Below, piece by piece: positions 30,448-39,670 of a stretch of DNA of 39,690 nt (the first letter of the stretch is position 1; each line of letters starts with the position of its first letter). The stretch comes from Phycisphaerae bacterium (lineage in GTDB: Bacteria > Planctomycetota > Phycisphaerae > SM23-33), in the NCBI GenBank assembly GCA_016782885.1, contig JADHXQ010000036.1, positions 1-39,690 of the forward strand. Direction: 5' to 3'. Made by a program: the position numbers and the translations under genes. The notes below the pieces were generated by a model. That model was not told the origin of the DNA and searched no databases. It saw only the letters and a list, made by a program, of their open reading frames with translations.

Positions 30448-31500
30448 CTATTTCTCTTCCGTAGCGCCTCCACTGTCGCTACCGTCTCTGCGGCGCCCGC
30501 CCCAGAAACTCCTGCGCTGGGGTCGTTCCTTATCGTCGACCTTGCCGTCACCGTTCTTGTCGTATTTCTTTATGTACTCTTCGGTGCGCTTCTTACGTTC
30601 GGCGGCGCGTGCGGCTTCGCCCTTTTCCATCGCCGCTGTCTCTTCTTCGTTGAGCTTACCGTCGCGGTCCTTGTCGTAACGGCGCTCGGTCCATCTGCGG
30701 CGCATTTCCTCGCCTATGGCGCGACGCTCGTCACCGGAAACCTCACCATCGCCGTCCTTGTCATATTTGGTCATGAAATCCTTGCGACGCTTCTCCTCCT
30801 CGGCGGCGCGCTCGGTCTCGCCTTTTTCCATAGCCGCTTTCTCTTCGGAATTCAGCGTTCCGTCACCGTCCTTGTCGTAGCGTCGCTCGGCGCGCCGGCG
30901 GCGCCAGTCTTCCATCCGCTTGCGGAAACTGTCGCGCATGGCTTTTTGTTCCTCATCGCTGAACTTGCCGTCACCGTCCTTGTCGTATTCCTTCATGAAC
31001 TGCTGACGTCTTTCTTCCATGCGCGAGCCCCATGCGGCCGCTCGCTCGTCGCCTGTGAGCTTACCGTCGCCATCCTTGTCGTACTTCTTGATGGTCGCCG
31101 GGTCCATCTCCCCTCCAAACCTGGACGAATACCTGCTGGATCTGCGGACCTGCTTCCTGTAGGCGTCGGCCTCGAACCAGTCGATCTTCTTGTTGTTGTT
31201 CTTGTCGTATCGCAGCAGGGACGACCACTTGTCGGTTTTGCGAACGAAGCCTTCGCCCTTGTCGGTGACCTTGGCCAGGGCAGCGGCGAACTCCTTGGCG
31301 TCGACTTCGGTGTCTTTACCGGCGATCTTGAAGAACTTCGCCTTCTCGGCGACGGGGTCGTAGGCGGGCTTCTTGGCGGGGGTCTTTTTGGCTGGTTTAG
31401 CCGCGGGGGCCTTCTCGCCGGTCTTCGGTGCAGCAGTCTGGGCCAGGCTCACCGAGGCGATCGACACGGCTACGACGATGGACAGAAGCGTTCTAAACAT
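30448..31500 (-). CDS. Secreted EF-hand calcium-binding protein with seven loops
   Basis: 350 residues. The signal peptide (1-20, LLSIVVAVSIASVSLAQ) is followed by an Ala/Pro/Lys-rich linker. Seven canonical EF-hand loops lie between about residues 98 and 330: DKNNNKKIDWFE, DKDGDGKLTGDE, DKDGDGKFSDEE, DKDGDGTLNSEE, DKDGDGEVSGDE, DKDRDGKLNEEE and DKNGDGKVDDKE. Strongly charged Arg/Glu/Lys helices separate them. The tail is Arg/Gly/Ser-rich. Calcium binding is expected, but no enzymatic domain is present. The ATG at 31500 has AAAGG about 8 nt upstream. The gene is in the same direction as, and 175 bp upstream of, the secretion operon. It may be exported by it or respond to calcium in the periplasm, but this is inference from position. 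Confidence 0.92.
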   Translation of the reverse strand: MFRTLLSIVVAVSIASVSLAQTAAPKTGEKAPAAKPAKKTPAKKPAYDPVAEKAKFFKIAGKDTEVDAKEFAAALAKVTDKGEGFVRKTDKWSSLLRYDKNNNKKIDWFEADAYRKQVRRSSRYSSRFGGEMDPATIKKYDKDGDGKLTGDERAAAWGSRMEERRQQFMKEYDKDGDGKFSDEEQKAMRDSFRKRMEDWRRRRAERRYDKDGDGTLNSEEKAAMEKGETERAAEEEKRRKDFMTKYDKDGDGEVSGDERRAIGEEMRRRWTERRYDKDRDGKLNEEETAAMEKGEAARAAERKKRTEEYIKKYDKNGDGKVDDKERPQRRSFWGGRRRDGSDSGGATEEK

Positions 31501-31568
31501 GTTCGTACCTTTCGTTTATGTGGTTGCACGGTGAATGCAAACTGCGGGCGCGATCCGATACCACACCT

Positions 31569-31593
31569 GCTCGTATGTATACTACGCACGAGC
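31569..31593. promoter_or_regulatory. Inverted repeat upstream of the EF-hand gene
   Basis: GCTCGT and ACGAGC close a 25-bp imperfect palindrome (with GTA/TAC inside) 69 bp upstream of the EF-hand start codon. It could be an operator or a leader hairpin. The rest of 31501-31770 (270 bp between the phosphatase stop and the EF-hand start) shows no gene, only an A-rich stretch (31646-31655) that may belong to the promoter. Confidence 0.35.
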
Positions 31594-31770
31594 ACCGCTC
31601 CGGGTTACGCGGCCAACCGATATTTCTCGGCTTTTCGGAAGTCATATAAAAAAACCGCTGTTTATTATCAGTGTCCTCTCGAAGTGATTGGTAACCGGTA
31701 AATTGCAGTTACTTTCGGTGTTCCGGATCTCGTGAAATGCTTCCCCGCCCCCACCGCACGGTCAGTCCGA

Positions 31771-33906
31771 TCAGAGAGCCTTGATTACCACCAGGGTCAC
31801 GTCGTCCTCCTGGGGGCGGGCCTGGCGGAAATTGTGGACCGCTTCGACGGTCATATCGTGTATCTCGGCGGCCGATCTGTCGCCTGAGTCCGACAGGAGT
31901 CTCCGCAGGCGATCCTTACCGAACATCTCGCCGTCGGTGTTGCGGGCCTCCCAGATACCGTCGGTTCCCACCAGGACGATATCTCCGGGGCGCAGTTCGA
32001 TCGGCCCGGCCTGTTCGTACAGCGCATCTTCGAGGATCCCCAGCGGTATGCCCGTGTTGGGCAGTTCCTGGATTTCTCCTCCGGCGTTTTGCAACCACAA
32101 TGCCGGATCGTGCCCGCCGGAAGTCCAGACCAGCGATTTCGCCTCTGCATCGAGTACGGCGTAGAAGAGCGTCATGAACTGCTCCTCGCCGGTGTCTCGC
32201 ACGAGATGGCGGTTGAGCGTTTTGAACAGTTCGCCGAGATTTGCTCCGTGACTTGCGGCGTACGACCGCAGCACGCCCCGGGCAGCCGCCATCAGAAGCG
32301 CTGCGCCGATCCCGTGTCCGCTGACATCACCCAGCGCTATGCCCAGTCTCCCGGACCCCAGTTCGGCAAGTTCGATGAAGTCGTAGTAATCGCCACCCGT
32401 TTCATCGCAGTAGATACTCTTGCCGGCGATGTCGAAGCCGTCGATCAGCGGGGAGCCCTGCGGAAGGAGGTGCTGCTGGATCTCCATAGCCATCTCCAGC
32501 GACTGCTTCATCTTTTCGCGTTCGCGGAGCTTGGGGCCCAGCTCGTTGAAGATATTGCCCAAGTCCTCCAGTTCGTCGCCCGTCTTGATCTCGACGCTGG
32601 CGTTGAAGTCCCCCTCGGCGAGATCTTTGGCTGCACCGCTGAGCGCCATCACCGGGCGGGTGAGCTTTCGCGCCGAGCTGAAAGCCACCGCAACTACGAT
32701 CAACAGCACGACAAACATGATCATACCCGCAAATTGCAGGTATCCGGTCATCTGGTCCAGAACCTGCTGCTCTGCTTCCTGGGCCTTCGCGATAACCTGA
32801 CGATAGGGTACGATGACCAGCGCCGCGGCCTGTTGCTGCCTGTCGGTTCGCTGCCCGTACGCCCACAGCGAATCGCGTCCTTTGTATTCCATCCGCCTGA
32901 CACCAGGCCGCCCGGCGTCTATGTCCGCCGTCAGCGCCGCTAGAACGTCGCTATCGGAAGACTCCAGGATCTGGAGTTCCAGCGACTTCTTCCAGTCGTC
33001 GGAGTGCTGGTGGTAGCTTTTCTGGACCAGGATCATCAGTTTTCCTTTGAATCCTGTTTCCCCGGAGCCCGGGAACACGAGCATTGTTTCTGCGTCAGGT
33101 CGCCAGGCCTCGGGCAGCGTTAACAATTCGAGGACGGCTGGCAGCGGCACGTCGATAGCGGTGACTCCCGCGAATGAACCGTCCGGTTTGGTAACGGGCA
33201 TAGCGGCGCAGAGCGTAACGGTGCGAGTCGAGGCGTCGGGCAGCAGGTACCAGTCAAGAACCCCGGTGGTCTTCGCGCCAATGTACCACTGGCGTTTGCG
33301 CGGGTCGTAGTCCTCGGGGTATCCTCCGTGCCCGGGCCAGGACGTGTGGAGCCCGCTTTCCAGGCTCGTGTACTGCCAGTACATGATCGACGGGTTTGAA
33401 TCGTAGATGCGGCGATATGCCCGGGGCATGGTCGAAAGGCGGGCCATGTCATCGGCGGCGCCCTGCTTGTCGGCGCCCCGGGCCAGGAAGTAGACCTGGT
33501 CGCTGTAGGTCACCGCAACCGGATGCAATTTCCCGTCAGCGTCGAAACGCAGGTGCTTTTTCGAAAGCGCCATGTCGGCGGGGAGGCCTTTGGCGCTGTC
33601 GTAATCGGACGCATGCAATATCCGCGGCGACGGAGGCGGGGCTTTGGCGAGCCTGGTCTGGACGGCTGTGGCCTGGGTTTCGACGGCGCGCTCAAGGGCG
33701 CACTGGTCGCGGTTGACGATGCGACCGTAATCGTACACGATCCTCTGCAACCGTTTGCAGGCATTCTGCCTGAGCGCCTCCTTCATCTCCGAAGCCTGCT
33801 GCTTGCCCAGAGTACTCATCGACTGGCGATAGATCAAAGCGATGCCTATCACGGGAATCAGCGCAATGCTCAGCAGAAGCGCCTGTCGTTTTACACCTAT
33901 GGTCAT
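31771..33906 (-). CDS. Membrane-bound PP2C-type phosphatase with Cache sensor and HAMP domain (RsbU/SpoIIE type)
   Basis: 711 residues. A transmembrane helix (about 8-27), a large periplasmic sensor of dCache type (about 30-385: IMYWQYTSLESGLHTSWPGH, DYDPRKRQWYIGA and the GSFAGVTAIDVPL close are typical), a second transmembrane helix (about 387-410), a HAMP domain (about 410-465) and a C-terminal SpoIIE/PP2C phosphatase domain (about 485-711). The phosphatase has metal-binding aspartates in GGDYYDF, LGDVSGHGIGAALLM and GTDGIWEARN. Such proteins dephosphorylate an anti-anti-sigma factor (STAS protein) in partner-switching pathways after an extracellular signal. No STAS or RsbW-like gene is in the window, so its target is elsewhere. 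The ATG at 33906 has GGAAGG upstream. It is divergent from the transglutaminase-like gene. Confidence 0.92.
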   Translation of the reverse strand: MTIGVKRQALLLSIALIPVIGIALIYRQSMSTLGKQQASEMKEALRQNACKRLQRIVYDYGRIVNRDQCALERAVETQATAVQTRLAKAPPPSPRILHASDYDSAKGLPADMALSKKHLRFDADGKLHPVAVTYSDQVYFLARGADKQGAADDMARLSTMPRAYRRIYDSNPSIMYWQYTSLESGLHTSWPGHGGYPEDYDPRKRQWYIGAKTTGVLDWYLLPDASTRTVTLCAAMPVTKPDGSFAGVTAIDVPLPAVLELLTLPEAWRPDAETMLVFPGSGETGFKGKLMILVQKSYHQHSDDWKKSLELQILESSDSDVLAALTADIDAGRPGVRRMEYKGRDSLWAYGQRTDRQQQAAALVIVPYRQVIAKAQEAEQQVLDQMTGYLQFAGMIMFVVLLIVVAVAFSSARKLTRPVMALSGAAKDLAEGDFNASVEIKTGDELEDLGNIFNELGPKLREREKMKQSLEMAMEIQQHLLPQGSPLIDGFDIAGKSIYCDETGGDYYDFIELAELGSGRLGIALGDVSGHGIGAALLMAAARGVLRSYAASHGANLGELFKTLNRHLVRDTGEEQFMTLFYAVLDAEAKSLVWTSGGHDPALWLQNAGGEIQELPNTGIPLGILEDALYEQAGPIELRPGDIVLVGTDGIWEARNTDGEMFGKDRLRRLLSDSGDRSAAEIHDMTVEAVHNFRQARPQEDDVTLVVIKAL

Positions 33907-33924
33907 AATTGCCTTCCACCCGAC

Positions 33925-33953
33925 ATGTTCCCCGATAGGGCGCCTCGCGTCAA
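33925..33953 (-). promoter_or_regulatory. Candidate promoter for the phosphatase gene in the divergent region
   Basis: On the minus strand TTGACG (33953-33948) and GAACAT (33930-33925) are 17 bp apart, just upstream of the phosphatase ATG; the -10 match is weak. For the plus-strand gene a TTATAC (34052-34057) could be a -10 box, but no matching -35 is seen. The 182-bp divergent region holds no other feature that I can support. Confidence 0.3.
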
Positions 33954-34088
33954 TCCAATCTCAACGGGCTGAGGAAGAAGAACGATCCAGACACTTTGCT
34001 CCGTTACACAAAAGAACTTGCACGATGATCCAAACGAGCGAGAATGGTAGATTATACCCCCCGAGGCGAAACCGGAGCGGAGACCAAA

Positions 34089-36614
34089 ATGAACAATATG
34101 ACACGCCACACCGGAAGAGTTGCATTCAGTTTGCTCGCAATGGCAATGCTGGTGATCTTTGCGGGCCTCGACCAGGGCAGGTGCGCCGCGCCCGACGTGA
34201 GCAAAAGCAGTCTGCTCAAGGTCTGCGCCGGAGAGAAGTACAAATTCACTCCGAAAGTGCGGAGCGCGTTTCTCGCCTACGCCAGGTCGCAAGCTATCGC
34301 CGATCTGAAAGCCGGCGGTAAATCGCCGCCCAAGGAGTTCCTGGCGTGGGTCGACTCCGATTTGGAAATCCAGGCCGGAGTGTACGCCGGTCACGACAAA
34401 CCGGCCGACGTGTTACTGGGCCTGTATTCGCTGAGTCTGGACCTGGGCGCCGAGAAATTCAAGAAGTATCGCCAGCTCGCACTGGCCGCGGCGATCGTGG
34501 GCGCAAAGAGCGCCTGCGAATTCGACATAACCCCCCGCAAACCGCTGAAGATCGTTATCGGCGGCGACCCGCGAAAATTAGTCGACACCAAAGCCTCCGG
34601 GCGCAAGCTCGACATCAACGATCACATCATCAACTTTCTCAACGACAACACGATCGAAGAGGAGGTCGTGGTCGGACACAAGGAAGTGCTCCCCGAACTC
34701 AAGTACGACAAGCGAGGCATCGCGATTCCAGCACCCAAGAACAAGCGGAAGCCCAAGAAGATCCCGGTTATCGAGAAACGCACACGCTCGCTCTACGCCG
34801 CCGACGTTATCGCCGGCAAAGCCCTCCAGACGAAGTTCAACGCTTACATGAAGTCAAAGGGACATCCGACGGATATCGATTGCGGCGACAAGGTCGTCCA
34901 CTGGAAGAGTCGCGACGCCGTCCGCGGACCTCATAGGAAAAACATCGCCGAAGCCTACAAACTGTTCCGCGGCGCATACGAGGCCAAAGGAGTCCTGCCC
35001 GCACAGCGCGATCCCATTCCCCCACTGGCCCAGCGCGTCGCATACATCATCCGGAATAACGAATACGAATTCCCGCCCGAGACCCAGGCCCGGAGAAAGC
35101 ATAAATGGCCTCAGTTTCCGATTACGGCGCCCTGGCCGGTTATGACGCTACTGGTCGACGACAACCAACCGCTGCGAGAGCGCGAGGAACGGTGGATCGC
35201 ATTTCGCGACAAGGGCGAGTTCAAGAAGTACGGCGAGTACATCGGGGCGATCGCCCAGCAGTTTGACATGCAATCCGCCCGCCGCCTGAAACCATATGCG
35301 TTCACCTATCACACCGCCCAGATGATGCTCAAGGACGGAGGAGTCTGCGGGACGATGGGCGCCATCTCCGCAAGGTCACACATCTCACTCGGCATACCCG
35401 CCTGCCAGGCCATACAACCCGGACACTGCGCCATGGTCGCTTTCGGATACGACGCGAAAAAGAAAATCTATTACTGCAAAGGCCAGCAATACGCCACCGG
35501 AGGCGACGAAAAGACAACCCCGTTCGCCAGGTGGTACTTCGGCGACGCCGCCAAAAAATACCAGAGGAAACTCGGATTCGGCGTCCAGCCCAATCCGCGA
35601 AAACCGATGGTCTACCACCAGTCGATCGCATGGGCTATTAACCATGGAGTCAAGGCGTTTGGGGACTCCACGATGACGCACGCGATCTATCAACTCATCG
35701 CCGAGTCTGACAAGAAGGGTGCCGGGCGAACGCTGCTGACAAGCGCCCTGGCGATAAACCCGTACAACTTCCTGGTGACCGACGCCGCCCAGGCCGCAGC
35801 CGCCACGCCCGTCGAGCAGGTAGATTTCTGGCGAACGTTCCAAACGCTGCTGACCGCCGCGGGCGATACCGCCGGCTGCAAACCTGACGGGCTCTACAGC
35901 AAGACGGTAAAGACCAAGGTATTCGCAAGCATCGCAAAACTGCCCGTCCCGACCGACAAACAAACCGCCAAAGAAATCTACACCTTCCTCCAAACCGAAA
36001 AGTGCGACGCACCTGCCGCCCTGGTCAAGTACCGCCTGGCGGCTGAGGGACTCGCTAAACTGCTGGCCAGTACCGAAGCGGAGTACAAGAAGCATCTGAT
36101 CGACACGCGAGTGGTCGCCTCGACGGCGAACGACACGGCTTGCAGGCAGATGGCCGAGGCGATCAAGTCGACCGCGGCGGCCATCACAGATAAGAAGAAA
36201 CGAACCCAATGGGCTCTGGGGCTCTGGAAACAGTCCGAAGGCAACGAAAAATACTTCGACCGCCATATGCGAGTCAACACAGACCGGGCGGTCTCGACAG
36301 TCGCCGGACTCGCGGGCAAGCGCTTGCCCAAAGACCCCCAGCTTATGCAGAACCTCCTTGATCGCCTGGCCGCAGAACTCAAGGCCTCGATCGCAGGCAA
36401 ACGCGATCACAAAACCTGCCGCCTCCTGGCATCCAAAATCAAAGCCGCCGCCAAGTACACAAAAGACCCCGCCCAAAAACGCAAATGGGCCCAGGCGTTA
36501 TCTGCGATCATAAAAGGCAAGGAGACCTTCAATTCCCAACCGACCAAAAAGAAACCAAGACCCACCCGCGACCCATGCTCCGATGAAATCAAAAGGCTCC
36601 TCGCGGCGTCTTGA
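34089..36614 (+). CDS. Secreted transglutaminase-like protein of unknown function
   Basis: 841 residues from the ATG at 34089, which has GCGGAG 6 nt upstream. A signal peptide (about 1-34, VAFSLLAMAMLVIFAGL) directs export. A long N-terminal region without recognised domain (50-380, lysine-rich) precedes a transglutaminase-like core: GGVCGTMGAISARSHISLGI with the likely catalytic cysteine near 420, GIPA, then PGHCAMVAFGYD with the histidine near 445 and an acidic residue in GYD. This order (Cys on a helix, GIP, His, Asp) is that of the transglutaminase/protease superfamily. The C-terminal 350 residues are helical and repetitive in character (AEAIKSTAAAITDKKKR, DRLAAELKASIAGKR). The substrate is unknown. 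The next gene begins 14 bp after the stop, suggesting an operon with the multihaem protein. Confidence 0.72.
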   Translation: MNNMTRHTGRVAFSLLAMAMLVIFAGLDQGRCAAPDVSKSSLLKVCAGEKYKFTPKVRSAFLAYARSQAIADLKAGGKSPPKEFLAWVDSDLEIQAGVYAGHDKPADVLLGLYSLSLDLGAEKFKKYRQLALAAAIVGAKSACEFDITPRKPLKIVIGGDPRKLVDTKASGRKLDINDHIINFLNDNTIEEEVVVGHKEVLPELKYDKRGIAIPAPKNKRKPKKIPVIEKRTRSLYAADVIAGKALQTKFNAYMKSKGHPTDIDCGDKVVHWKSRDAVRGPHRKNIAEAYKLFRGAYEAKGVLPAQRDPIPPLAQRVAYIIRNNEYEFPPETQARRKHKWPQFPITAPWPVMTLLVDDNQPLREREERWIAFRDKGEFKKYGEYIGAIAQQFDMQSARRLKPYAFTYHTAQMMLKDGGVCGTMGAISARSHISLGIPACQAIQPGHCAMVAFGYDAKKKIYYCKGQQYATGGDEKTTPFARWYFGDAAKKYQRKLGFGVQPNPRKPMVYHQSIAWAINHGVKAFGDSTMTHAIYQLIAESDKKGAGRTLLTSALAINPYNFLVTDAAQAAAATPVEQVDFWRTFQTLLTAAGDTAGCKPDGLYSKTVKTKVFASIAKLPVPTDKQTAKEIYTFLQTEKCDAPAALVKYRLAAEGLAKLLASTEAEYKKHLIDTRVVASTANDTACRQMAEAIKSTAAAITDKKKRTQWALGLWKQSEGNEKYFDRHMRVNTDRAVSTVAGLAGKRLPKDPQLMQNLLDRLAAELKASIAGKRDHKTCRLLASKIKAAAKYTKDPAQKRKWAQALSAIIKGKETFNSQPTKKKPRPTRDPCSDEIKRLLAAS

Positions 36615-36628
36615 ATTGCTATACTGGC

Positions 36629-39600
36629 ATGATGAGTAAGTTTCGTATTTCGGCTGGTTTGTTTTTCCTGATCGCTATCGGTGTGTCTACCGCCCAAAGC
36701 GCCGAAGCTGTCTCTCGCGAGGCGATTTGTCGACGATTAATCAGCCAGTACAAAGTGAAGTCACTTGTCTTCGCCGAACGGGCCCATCGCGGCCGGGGGA
36801 AGGTCGGTGACGGACACTGGTACGCGAATTTCAGCTACTACGCGCGCTATCCCGGCAAGAAGGCCTACACCTCCGGCGGTTCGCTATGCAGGCTCGATCT
36901 GAACGCCGGCAAATCCACAGTCCTGATTGAAGACAGCACCGGAACGTTTCGCGATCCCGTGGTGCATTATGACGGAAAGACTATCCTTTTCAGTTATCGC
37001 AAGGGCGGGACGGCGCCTTTCCACCTGTATGAAATACAGTCCGACGGCAGCGGGTTGAAGCAGCTTACGTTCGGCATCTACGATGACATCGAGCCGTGCT
37101 GGCTGCCGAACGATTCGATCGTGTTCGTCAGCGGACGCGCCAAGCGCTGGGTGAACTGCTGGGTCACACAGGTTGCCACATTGTACACCTGCGATCGCGA
37201 AGGCGGGAGCATCCGGCAAGTCTCAGCCAACATCGAACACGACAACACCCCCTGCGTGCTCGCCGACGGTAGGGTGATCTTTCAACGCTGGGAGTACGTC
37301 GACCGCAGCCAGGTCCACTATCACCATCTCTGGAGCGTCAACCCCGACGGAACGGGACAAACCGTCTACTTCGGGAACATGCGCCCGGGCGGGGTTTTCA
37401 TCGACCCCCAACCCATACCCGGCTCGAACCGAATCGTGTTCGTTAACTCGCCCGGCCACGGCCGCGCCGAACACGCCGGATCCATTTGCACCGTGACCGA
37501 TCGCAACGGGCCCGATGATCCTCACGCGGTCCGCGTAATTAATAGAGGCAGGTCTTTTCGCGATCCATGGGCGTTGTCGGAAAAGGATTTCCTGGCCGCA
37601 ACGGGCAAGAGCCTGGTGCATCTTTCCGGATCGGGAAAAGCAACCACTCTCTACACCCACAACGGTTTCGAGTTGAACGAACCGCGCCCGCTGACGCCGC
37701 GGAAACGCGAGCGAATCGTTCCCCCCCGCATCGACCTGTCCCGAACCACCGGGACGCTGATACTCACCGACGTGACGGTCGGGCGCAACATGGGCGGCGT
37801 GAAGAAGGGGCAGATCAAGAAACTGCTGATCCTCGAATCGCTTCCCAAGCCGATCAACTACACCGGAAGCATGGAACCGATGAGCTATGGCGGGACCTTC
37901 ACTCTGGAGCGGGTCCTCGGTACGGCGCCTGTCGAAGAAGACGGTTCTGCCAATTTCAATGTGCCCGCCAACAGGGCGCTGATCCTGATCGCACTCGACA
38001 AGCAGGGCAGAGCGGTCAAACGCATGCAGAGCTTCCTTTCGGTCATGCCCGGCGAGGTGACCAGTTGCGTTGGCTGCCACGAGGACAGGCGAACGGTTTC
38101 GGACGCTGTGAAGTCCCGTCGACTCGTTGCGACCAAACGCCCACCGAGCGAGATCTCGCGGTTGAAAGGAATCCCGGACGTATTCGACTACCCGCGAGAC
38201 ATCCAGCCCCTCCTCGACAAGCACTGCGTGAAATGCCACTCCCCCAAGAAACGCGACGGCGGCGTGATACTCACCGGCGACCACGGTCCGGTCTATTCGC
38301 ACAGCTACTACACGCTCAGCGCGACCTGGCAATTCTCCGACGGACGAAACATGCCCAAGAGCAATTATCCGCCATACGCCCTCGGCGATGCAGCCAGCCC
38401 GATTATGAAAATGCTCCGCGGCGAACATTACAAAGTGAAATTGAGCGAAGATGAAGTCGAAGTGATTCGCCATTGGATCCATTGCGGCGCGCCGTATATC
38501 GGCACGTACGCGGCGCTGATCGGGGGCATGCTCGGCAGCACGGGATACGAACGCTCTCACTTCACAGCCATCGATACCCGTATCCTAAAGAGCGAGAAAG
38601 TTAAACGGGCCTCGAAAGTCATCGCATCACGGTGCGGTAAATGCCATACAGGCGTGCGCAATGTCCCGAAACATCCCGTGGACTGGGGACAGGGAACCAA
38701 ACTGATCCAACCGCAGCGAGCCTGGATGATCAAGCAGAAGGACAACCGGGCGGTCTGGCGTTTTCAGCAGCACATCCTCTACAACCTGACCCACCCCGAT
38801 AAGTCCGTGCAACTTCTGGCGCCTCTGGCGAAAGAGGCCGGAGGATACGCAGCCTGTCGAGAGATCATCAAGACCAGGAACAAGCCCGTCAAAGTCACCG
38901 ACAAAGTCGCTGCCGTTTTCGCCTCCAAAGACGATCCGGACTACCGGGTCCTGCTGGCTGCCATTCAGGACGCCAAGGCCCTGCACGACTCCGATCCGCG
39001 CTGGGACTCACCCGGATGGAAGGCGCCGGCGGAGTACATCCGCGAGATGAAACGCCATGGAATTCTTCCCGAATCGTTCGATCGAGAAAAGGACCCGCTG
39101 GACCCCCACGAGATCGACAGGCGTTATTGGCACGCCGTCACCGGCCACCATCTGCCCGGTAAAGAACCGAAACTTCACGCCAACCCGACCATTCGCGACA
39201 TGTGTATCAAGGGAACACTGACTCCAAGCGGTGAGGCGTTCAAACCGGATTCCGCCAGCCTGACCACCGGGAAACCGTCGACCTGCTCGAAGGCTATAGC
39301 GGGACATCCCGCCGCCCTGGCAAATGACGGTTGCGCAAAGGACACGGACCGCTACTGGGCGATGGATGTCGCCAGCGGCGATCCCGCATGGTGGCAGGTG
39401 GACCTTGAGAAACCGACGGACGTCGGTCGCGTCGTGGTCATCGGATATTTTGGCGACAATCGCATCTACGGTTTCACCGTCGAGACATCAGTCGATGGGA
39501 AAATATGGGACACAGTCGCCGACATGCGCAAGAACAAAACCCCATCGACCCCCGAAGGCTGCACCTGCAAGTTCCCGCCGAGAAAAGTGCGATACATCAA

Positions 39601-39670
39601 GATCACCCAGACCAGCAACTCCGCCAACACCGGCCGCCATCTCGTGGAAGTAATGGCGTTTGAGAAGTAG
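36629..39670 (+). CDS. Secreted multihaem c-type protein with HZS-alpha-like region and F5/8 C-type domain
   Basis: 1013 residues from the ATG at 36629 (a second ATG at 36632 is equally possible). A signal peptide (1-25, FRISAGLFFLIAIGVSTAQS) is followed by a TolB/WD-like beta-propeller (about 75-330: DGKTILFSYRKGG, DSIVFVSGRAKRW, DGRVIFQRWEYVDR) and a region resembling the middle domain of hydrazine synthase alpha (about 375-475: YGGTFTLERVLGTAPVEEDG, SANFNVPANRALILIALD). Three haem-binding CxxCH motifs follow: CVGCH near 480, CVKCH near 533 and CGKCH near 669. An F5/8 C-type (discoidin) domain closes the protein (about 870-1013, WWQVDLEKPTDVGRVVV). Such proteins are widespread in Planctomycetes outside anammox bacteria, so hydrazine synthesis is not implied; a periplasmic redox or carbohydrate-bound role is inferred. 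Confidence 0.83.
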   Translation: MMSKFRISAGLFFLIAIGVSTAQSAEAVSREAICRRLISQYKVKSLVFAERAHRGRGKVGDGHWYANFSYYARYPGKKAYTSGGSLCRLDLNAGKSTVLIEDSTGTFRDPVVHYDGKTILFSYRKGGTAPFHLYEIQSDGSGLKQLTFGIYDDIEPCWLPNDSIVFVSGRAKRWVNCWVTQVATLYTCDREGGSIRQVSANIEHDNTPCVLADGRVIFQRWEYVDRSQVHYHHLWSVNPDGTGQTVYFGNMRPGGVFIDPQPIPGSNRIVFVNSPGHGRAEHAGSICTVTDRNGPDDPHAVRVINRGRSFRDPWALSEKDFLAATGKSLVHLSGSGKATTLYTHNGFELNEPRPLTPRKRERIVPPRIDLSRTTGTLILTDVTVGRNMGGVKKGQIKKLLILESLPKPINYTGSMEPMSYGGTFTLERVLGTAPVEEDGSANFNVPANRALILIALDKQGRAVKRMQSFLSVMPGEVTSCVGCHEDRRTVSDAVKSRRLVATKRPPSEISRLKGIPDVFDYPRDIQPLLDKHCVKCHSPKKRDGGVILTGDHGPVYSHSYYTLSATWQFSDGRNMPKSNYPPYALGDAASPIMKMLRGEHYKVKLSEDEVEVIRHWIHCGAPYIGTYAALIGGMLGSTGYERSHFTAIDTRILKSEKVKRASKVIASRCGKCHTGVRNVPKHPVDWGQGTKLIQPQRAWMIKQKDNRAVWRFQQHILYNLTHPDKSVQLLAPLAKEAGGYAACREIIKTRNKPVKVTDKVAAVFASKDDPDYRVLLAAIQDAKALHDSDPRWDSPGWKAPAEYIREMKRHGILPESFDREKDPLDPHEIDRRYWHAVTGHHLPGKEPKLHANPTIRDMCIKGTLTPSGEAFKPDSASLTTGKPSTCSKAIAGHPAALANDGCAKDTDRYWAMDVASGDPAWWQVDLEKPTDVGRVVVIGYFGDNRIYGFTVETSVDGKIWDTVADMRKNKTPSTPEGCTCKFPPRKVRYIKITQTSNSANTGRHLVEVMAFEK

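Noticed and set aside
29986..31701. 571-codon plus-strand frame opposite gspE and the EF-hand gene, with hydrophobic repeats
   Set aside because: The apparent membrane segments are the complement of the repeated Asp/Lys-rich EF-hand codons; it crosses two real genes and an intergenic region.
35385..36476. 363-codon minus-strand frame opposite the transglutaminase-like gene
   Set aside because: Antisense shadow with no domain; codon phase follows the plus-strand gene.
37223..38560. 445-codon minus-strand frame opposite the multihaem gene
   Set aside because: Antisense shadow; the plus-strand protein has signal peptide, CxxCH motifs and a discoidin domain.
36629..39670. Hydrazine synthase alpha subunit, that is, anammox metabolism
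   Set aside because: Only the middle region resembles HZS-alpha; the propeller, extra haem motifs and F5/8 C-type tail are typical of non-anammox planctomycete proteins, and no other anammox gene is present.
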